This document shows, one piece after another, positions 4,110 to 5,456 of a stretch of 5,456 nucleotides of DNA. A program made the translations under genes and the position numbers. A model generated the notes under the pieces. The model saw only the letters and a list, made by a program, of their open reading frames with translations. It did no database searches and was not told the DNA's origin. Each line of letters starts with the position of its first letter. The stretch's first letter is position 1. This DNA is from Conexibacter sp. (lineage in GTDB: Bacteria; Actinomycetota; Thermoleophilia; Solirubrobacterales; Solirubrobacteraceae), in assembly GCA_025964215.1 (NCBI GenBank), contig JAOPZG010000533.1, positions 1 through 5,456 of the forward strand. The letters run 5' to 3'.

Positions 4110-5456
4110 ATGCCTCGCTCCCGTCGCCCCCAGCGCGCCGCCGCGCACGAGCTCGAGCGGTACACGAACCTGTTCGCGTCGCGCACGCGCGCGATGAAGT
4201 CCTCCGCCATGCGCGACCTGATGGCGATCACCGAGCGCCCCGAGGTCATCTCGCTGGCCGGTGGTCTCCCAGACACCTCGACCTTCCCGGCCGAGAACTT
4301 CGCGGCGATCATGGCGCGCGTCGCGGCGACCTCGACGGCGGCCGCGCTCCAGTACGGGCCGACCGAGGGCCTGTCGATCACCAAGGACGCGATCCGCCAC
4401 GTCATGGCCGCCGAGGGCGCCGACGTCGACCCCGAGGACATCCTCGTCACGACCGGCGGCCAGCAGGTCATCGACCTCGTCTGCAAGACGCTGATCGACC
4501 CGGGCGACGTGATCGTCGCCGAGGCACCGACCTACCCGGGCGCGATCCCGTCGTTCTGCTCCTACCAGGCCGACGTCGTCCAGATCGAGATGGATCGCGA
4601 CGGCATGCCGATCGACGTGCTCGAGGAGACGCTCGACCGGCTGGAGGCCGACGGGCGGCGCCCGAAGTTCATCTACACCATCCCGAACTTCCAGAACCCG
4701 GGCGGCGTGACGATGTCGCTGCCGCGGCGCAAGCGGCTGGTCGAGGTCGCGGCCGAGCGCGAGTTGTTGGTGTTGGAGGACAACCCCTATGGGTTGCTCC
4801 GCTACGAGGGCGACCCGCTGCCGACGCTGCTGCAGCTGAGCGGCGGCGACTTCATCATCTACCTGGGGACGTTCTCGAAGATCCTCTCGGCGGGCCTGCG
4901 CCTGGGCTGGGCGGTCGCGCCCGCGCCGGTCCTGCAGAAGATGAACATGGGCAAGCAGGGCGCGGACCTGTGCTCGTCCTCGTTGACCCAGCACTTCGTG
5001 GCGCAGTACTTCCGCGAGGGGCAGTGGGAGCCCTACCTGGAGTCCTTGAAGACGCTGTACCGCGGGCGCCGCGACACGTTGTTGGGGTCCTTGGCCGAGC
5101 ACTTCCCGGCCGAGGCGACGTGGACGCAGCCGGAGGGCGGGCTGTTCGTCTGGGCGACGCTGCCGGAGGAGATCGACACCACCGACCTGCTCGCCCGTGC
5201 CTTGCAGCGCAACGTGGCGTTCGTGCCGGGGCGAGGCGCGTACCTCGATGGCCGCGGCGGCGCGTCGATGCGGCTGAACTTCTCGGGCGTCGGCGACGCG
5301 GACATCCGCGAGGGCGTCCGGCGGATCGGCGAGGTCATCACCGAGCAGCTCGAGCTCTTCGGCGCGTTGACCGGCACGCGGCGCGCTGCGCCGCCGGTGC
5401 CCGAGGCGCCGGCCGCGCCGGACCCGGAGCTGGCGGACGAGCTGGAGCTGCCGCGC
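4110..5456 (+). CDS. PLP-dependent aminotransferase, class I/II fold type I (LysN/Aro8/MocR-domain-like); C-terminus cut by window edge
   Basis: Catalyses transamination of an amino acid with a 2-oxo acid using pyridoxal phosphate in the cytosol; the substrate (2-aminoadipate, aromatic or branched-chain) cannot be read from sequence. Visible signature residues: GGLPD at 51-55, substrate-loop YGPTEG near 91-96, N196 in NFQNPGG, D224 and Y227 in LEDNPYGLL, the Schiff-base lysine K257 in GTFSKILSAGLRLGW, and the carboxylate-binding R388 in MRLNFSG. All catalytic positions are intact. The aminotransferase core ends near residue 420, the usual length; it is followed by an Ala/Pro/Glu-rich tail still open at the right edge (449 residues visible). 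There is no N-terminal winged-helix DNA-binding domain, so this is an enzyme and not a MocR regulator. The ATG at 4110 is preceded by AAGGGA with 8-nt spacing. An in-frame ATG at 4062 could add 16 residues but has a poorer ribosome-binding site. Confidence 0.92.
   Translation, partial: MPRSRRPQRAAAHELERYTNLFASRTRAMKSSAMRDLMAITERPEVISLAGGLPDTSTFPAENFAAIMARVAATSTAAALQYGPTEGLSITKDAIRHVMAAEGADVDPEDILVTTGGQQVIDLVCKTLIDPGDVIVAEAPTYPGAIPSFCSYQADVVQIEMDRDGMPIDVLEETLDRLEADGRRPKFIYTIPNFQNPGGVTMSLPRRKRLVEVAAERELLVLEDNPYGLLRYEGDPLPTLLQLSGGDFIIYLGTFSKILSAGLRLGWAVAPAPVLQKMNMGKQGADLCSSSLTQHFVAQYFREGQWEPYLESLKTLYRGRRDTLLGSLAEHFPAEATWTQPEGGLFVWATLPEEIDTTDLLARALQRNVAFVPGRGAYLDGRGGASMRLNFSGVGDADIREGVRRIGEVITEQLELFGALTGTRRAAPPVPEAPAAPDPELADELELPR

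Noticed and set aside
3446..4486. A 346-codon minus-strand open frame spanning the intergenic region and the DUF4126 gene
   Set aside because: It would cross the divergent control region and the clear ribosome-binding site at 4051-4055, and its second half is an out-of-phase Arg-rich reading of the DUF4126 gene.
4770..4796. Local cluster of TTG leucine codons in the aminotransferase, unlike the CTG/CTC used elsewhere
   Set aside because: Short, inside a conserved stretch of an intact gene, and similar TTG codons recur near 5046-5095; not evidence of transfer or recombination.
4038..5102. A 354-codon minus-strand open frame opposite the aminotransferase
   Set aside because: Product is Arg/Gln/Val/Asp/Leu-rich shadow sequence; the plus strand encodes every expected aminotransferase catalytic residue.

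Overview
The window is uniformly very GC-rich (roughly 70% by eye), with strong G/C preference at third codon positions and almost no intergenic space. That fits a high-GC Gram-positive bacterium. The gene types, especially a glycosyltransferase-C-like protein with an exported N-terminal domain and the DUF4126 protein ending in a KYAGLRILR tail, remind me of Solirubrobacterales/Thermoleophilia (deep-branching Actinomycetota). This assignment is inference; no rRNA or other marker gene is present.

Layout. Positions 1-4041 hold four minus-strand genes, read from right to left: a DUF4126-type membrane protein (3454-4041), a cytosolic alkaline-phosphatase-superfamily phosphodiesterase/phosphatase (1986-3449), a GtrA-family four-helix membrane protein (1505-1969), and a large multi-pass GT-C-like glycosyltransferase (1508 running off the left edge). 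The junctions are a 4-nt gap, a 16-nt gap and a 4-nt overlap, so they very probably form one transcription unit. A 68-bp intergenic region (4042-4109) separates this unit from a divergent plus-strand gene that runs off the right edge, a fold-type I PLP-dependent aminotransferase (4110-5456).

How the genes may work together. GtrA proteins typically help move polyprenyl-phosphate-linked sugars across the membrane, and GT-C enzymes use such lipid-linked sugars on the outer face. The GtrA/GT-C pair therefore suggests a small envelope-glycosylation module. The phosphatase-superfamily enzyme and the DUF4126 protein are co-transcribed candidates for accessory roles, but nothing in the sequence fixes their substrates. 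The aminotransferase is probably an independent amino-acid metabolism gene sharing only the divergent control region.

No tRNA, rRNA, CRISPR array, insertion sequence, phage gene or convincing terminator was seen. The window looks like ordinary chromosomal core or near-core sequence. Its least explained parts are the exported N-terminal domain on the glycosyltransferase and the four-gene operon as a unit. Several very long open frames opposite or beside the real genes are GC-driven artefacts.
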